From Perca fluviatilis (lineage: Eukaryota; Chordata; Actinopteri; Perciformes; Percidae): a stretch of DNA of 64,000 nucleotides. The stretch is taken from contig NC_053128.1 of the NCBI RefSeq assembly GCF_010015445.1, positions 10,081,840 to 10,145,839 on the forward strand, in the 5' to 3' direction. The notes under the pieces are model-generated. The model did not search any database, was not told the DNA's origin, and was given only the letters and a program-made list of their open reading frames with translations. How positions within the stretch are numbered: the stretch's first letter is position 1; every line of letters begins with the position of its first letter. Of the stretch, positions 60,897-64,000 are shown one piece after another. Made by a program: the position numbers and the translations under genes.

Positions 60897-61731
60897 AGGG
60901 GAAGCTAGAGGAACGGAAAATAGAAATTATAAAAAAAAAAAAACGATCCAGGAAATATACGAGAACCACTCCACAAGTTTGATATCTGCAATATACATTT
61001 TCACCAAAGGAGAAGTAGAACAAGTAAGGGTTATCACGGCTTCATATGAAGTAACATAAGTAATGCACAACGTCTGTTCAAATACATCTATAGCAAACCA
61101 AGAAGGCAGTTCCACCTGGACGGGGACCCGGGTCCGAGCCATTTGTTTATCCAAAAAAAATAAAAAATAAAAATAACCTTACTGAGGTGATTGCGTCTCC
61201 CATTGCCCCCCTCTGCAGGGATAAAACTGCTTTTTTTTATATAAATTACTTGACATTTTTACTTCGCTAAAACTTTCAACTAAGAACAAGAAAAAGACTG
61301 TATATAGATTTCTTTCTTTTCGTAGCTCTCGTGTTTGTGCCTTTTTTTTAATGTGGGTCCAGGCATTCTTTCTCCGACAAATATGGTTATTGTTTTGTTT
61401 TTTTATTCTGACTCGTTCGCCTGTATAGTTTCTGATGGCTAATCTAGCCTAATACGTCAAACTGGATCACCGCGGTCTGAAAAAGACGCACTAATGGATC
61501 AAACCAACAGGAGAAAAAAAAACAAGTTTCTTTAAAATCAGTCTCTTTCGGATAAAATGCAAAATATTCTTATTTACAGGTTTATGACTGCTGATCGTCT
61601 TGTTCTTCACGTGTAAAGAAAAATCAATGACAGATTTAGGCTACTCATTGTTCCTTTGGATCCTCTAATTACATTATATTCATATTACATGGAAGGATGT
61701 TCTGCCTCTGCCACTATCCATGAACGCCTAC

Positions 61732-61779
<48 letters not shown>

Positions 61780-62197
61780 GGGGATCTAATTGGCATTGAA
61801 CTGTAGGTCAAAGTGCCACCAACAATTGTCTGTTGATGGAGAAAAAAAAACTGAAAACACTGAAAATACTGCAACTTGTATCAAATAAATACATAACTTA
61901 GATTCATATTGAAAAATAAATAAGTTATAAATAAAGCTCATGTCCCAAAAAAAAAAAAAAAAATCCTTCCACACAGACAGTTTGAGTCCCAAAAGCTCCG
62001 TCCACAGGGTTCAGCCTAAATCGGCCATTTCGCACCATTATAAAGGCCTCCAACTGTTGTTTTTTTTCTTCATCTTCTCTTGTTCGTCACGTTTTTATTT
62101 TCTCTTCTGTCTTTGTTTTTATTTCTACCTCTGAGTCCGAAGCTGCCATCGTCGTACAAAAAAAAAGAGAAAAGAAAAAGAATACGCAGCAGCCGGC
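60710..62197 (-). terminator. barhl1: Probable barhl1 3' UTR with alternative polyadenylation signals
   Basis: AATAAA hexamers on the minus strand (plus TTTATT) occur at 62118-62123 and 62094-62099 (proximal), about 61402-61407, and 60729-60734 (distal). The interval is AT-rich, with U-rich runs on the transcript strand typical of long 3' UTRs of developmental regulators. It also contains (ATA)n at 61731-61779 and (GA)n at 60863-60892. Which signal is used cannot be decided from sequence. Confidence 0.45.
61731..61779. repeat. (ATA)16 microsatellite in probable barhl1 3' UTR
   Basis: A pure ATA/TAT trinucleotide array. If transcribed, it lies in the barhl1 3' UTR as (UAU)n. Confidence 0.95.
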
Positions 62198-62492
62198 TCA
62201 CCGCTGCTGAGCTGGCCGAGGAAGCACGCCGGACATGGGGGGCAGAGGCGGAGGCGGCTCGCTGCCCCCCTGCAGGCCGTGCAGCAGGATCCGCGGGACC
62301 AGAGGTCTCTGTAGGGCCGGCGGGGGCGCCGAGGGGCCCCTGTACAGGTAGAGGGCCGCTCCGGGGTCCAGGTTGGACACCAGGCTCTGCGGGTAGAAGT
62401 ACGGGGACGGGAACATCCTCTGCAGGGCGGAGTAGTTCCCAGCTTCGGCCAGCAGCTCGAGTCCCACCGCCGTCTGTCTCTTCCACTTCGTC
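62198..62492 (-). CDS. barhl1: barhl1 last coding exon
   Basis: The acceptor CTCCTCCAG lies at 62493. The first base completes the split Arg, then TKWKRQT closes the homeodomain. It continues with AVGLELLAEAGNYSALQRMF, PSPYFYPQSLVSNLDPGAAL, a Pro-rich stretch and PLVPRILLHGLQGG, ending RPAQQR-TGA at 62200-62198 (97 aa after the split codon). The DPGAALYLYRG and LQRPLVPRIL segments are characteristic of BARHL1, not of BARHL2, which has an alanine tract here. The Pro-rich tail is slightly diverged from mammals. Confidence 0.96.
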
Positions 62493-62495
62493 CTG

Positions 62496-62498
<3 letters not shown>

Positions 62499-62570
<72 letters not shown>
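62499..62570. repeat. (GA)36 microsatellite at the barhl1 3' splice site
   Basis: This is an uninterrupted GA dinucleotide array of 72 nt. On the transcribed strand it is a pure CU tract serving as the pyrimidine tract of the acceptor at 62493. Confidence 0.97.
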
Positions 62571-62573
<3 letters not shown>

Positions 62574-63317
62574 CTGCTTTAGCCTCTGTGTAGCGGTAAA
62601 CACACCTAGTATTAAGTGAGTGTGTTTGAATCTGACACCTAGCAAAATAACTCCCATCTGTTTACCTGGGGTCCAATTAAAAGTCAGGAATACATCTGTT
62701 TGTTTTTTTCTTCTTCTTCTTCTTTTTAAATCACCCAAATCTCCAGCCTGCCACTTGTATTCACACCCATAAGTCTGTTAGATTGGCAGTATGCACTCCA
62801 TGCAGGTGAATAATTCATAATAAAGATAATTGAGTAGATATAGTGGTTTGTTTGAATTATTGATATGCACACATGCAACAATGCATTATTCATACTCCGA
62901 AGTGTTGTTTTATATTTATTTATGTCATTTAGCTGCCTGAGAGTCAAAGCTGCAGACGACTAAATGCTCCAAGTTAATTCAATCGAACTGCAGAAAACAT
63001 TGCGGGAGACGGGTTCTCTACGCGGTGCATGCATGGGACTTTTATTTATTTACAAAACGTTGACGCCTCGCTTTTCAAGCTATTTGCAGGGTTATTGTAT
63101 GAAATGAAGTGAAATCGGATAGGAGCTTTAAAAAAGTCGTTCTTGTTGCACGAAGATGCTGAAAACTGACGAAATAAACTCAACTTTTTCTGTTCTCTTA
63201 ACAGAGAGCTATAATCGAAATAAACAAGGGTGCCAAAAAAAAAAAAATAATAATACAAATTAAACCAATCAATAATTGCTCCTGTTAAATTTACCTGATG
63301 TAGGAGTAACAGTCAGG

Positions 63318-63621
63318 GCTGAAACTAAGTGAACGCTTAATCGACTAGGTGAATGACAGAACATTAAATCAGAAACTATTATGATAACTAATCAATTGTT
63401 AAAAGTTAAAATGCCCAAATGTTCCACTTTATCACTGTGAGTGAGTATTGACTTTCTTCTAACTGAATGTCTTCCCCTTGTGCTTTGGGGGACTGTGGTG
63501 GTGGTGGTGGGGGGTTGTCCACTCAAATCTGACATTTTATGGACCATACGATTAATCAATTCACCGAGGAAAAAAAACTGCCGATTAATCAATACTAAAA
63601 TAACGTTATGTTTCAGTCCTA
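63318..63621. mobile_element. Degenerate hAT-like MITE in barhl1 intron
   Basis: The left end CAGGGCTGAAACTAA and the right end TTATGTTTCAGTCCTAG (inverted, CTAGGACTGAAACATAA) form imperfect terminal inverted repeats. Internal TTAATCGACTAG and CCGATTAATCAA are typical of the same family as 11848-12161. No clear target duplication remains, so this is an old copy. Confidence 0.65.
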
Positions 63622-63780
63622 GTGGCAGCGGCTCGTGTGCAGTTAAGTGAATTAACTCATGCCACATTTTAGGGTGAAAGGAAAACAGGAAAACATGGCG
63701 TCCCTGGGTCCATCTAGTCCGGAGCCAGCCGTGAGAAACCAGATTACCCCTCTTAAGTAGCAGCAGCAGCAGTGTCTTTA

Positions 63781-64000
<220 letters not shown>

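Noticed and set aside
62070..62738. 222-aa and 179-aa frames over the barhl1 last exon
   Set aside because: Out of frame with the homeodomain-containing exon and running through the (GA)n array; shadows.

Overview
The window looks like teleost (ray-finned fish, probably percomorph) nuclear DNA. The reasons are spliced vertebrate genes with short GT-AG introns, very dense (CA)n/(GT)n arrays, many short non-autonomous hAT-like elements with TAGGGCTG-type ends, and fragments of fish-type LINEs. Two protein-coding genes can be supported, both on the minus strand. The first is gtf3c4 (TFIIIC subunit 4, TFIIIC90), complete in five coding exons between 15631 and 26445 (773 aa). The second is the 3' part of barhl1 (BarH-like homeobox 1): the homeobox exon runs off the right edge at 64000 and the last exon ends at 62198.

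Layout: 1-15.4 kb is gene-free and holds microsatellites, a LINE reverse-transcriptase relic, two nested hAT-like elements and a few low-repeat blocks that look like regulatory DNA. 15.4-26.5 kb is gtf3c4, with at least five transposon copies in its introns. 26.5-60.7 kb is a 34-kb gene desert made of low-repeat, often TAAT-rich blocks alternating with microsatellites and MITEs. 60.7-64 kb is barhl1 with a probable long 3' UTR.

From memory, the human order is BARHL1 - DDX31 - GTF3C4, with DDX31 head-to-head with GTF3C4. Order and orientation of the two outer genes are kept here, but no ddx31 helicase exon was recognised between them. A reasonable inference is that the desert is a barhl1 regulatory block left after loss or relocation of the bystander ddx31.

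Most notable observations: the missing ddx31; a (CT)36 microsatellite acting as the polypyrimidine tract of the last barhl1 exon; paired Atoh1-type E-boxes 3.1 kb downstream of barhl1; a perfect 47-bp palindrome; a GT/CA hairpin with a unique-sequence stem; and several transposon insertions whose exact target duplications give their order. No system that is clearly new to biology was found. All calls come from reading the sequence, and no database search or conservation computation was possible.
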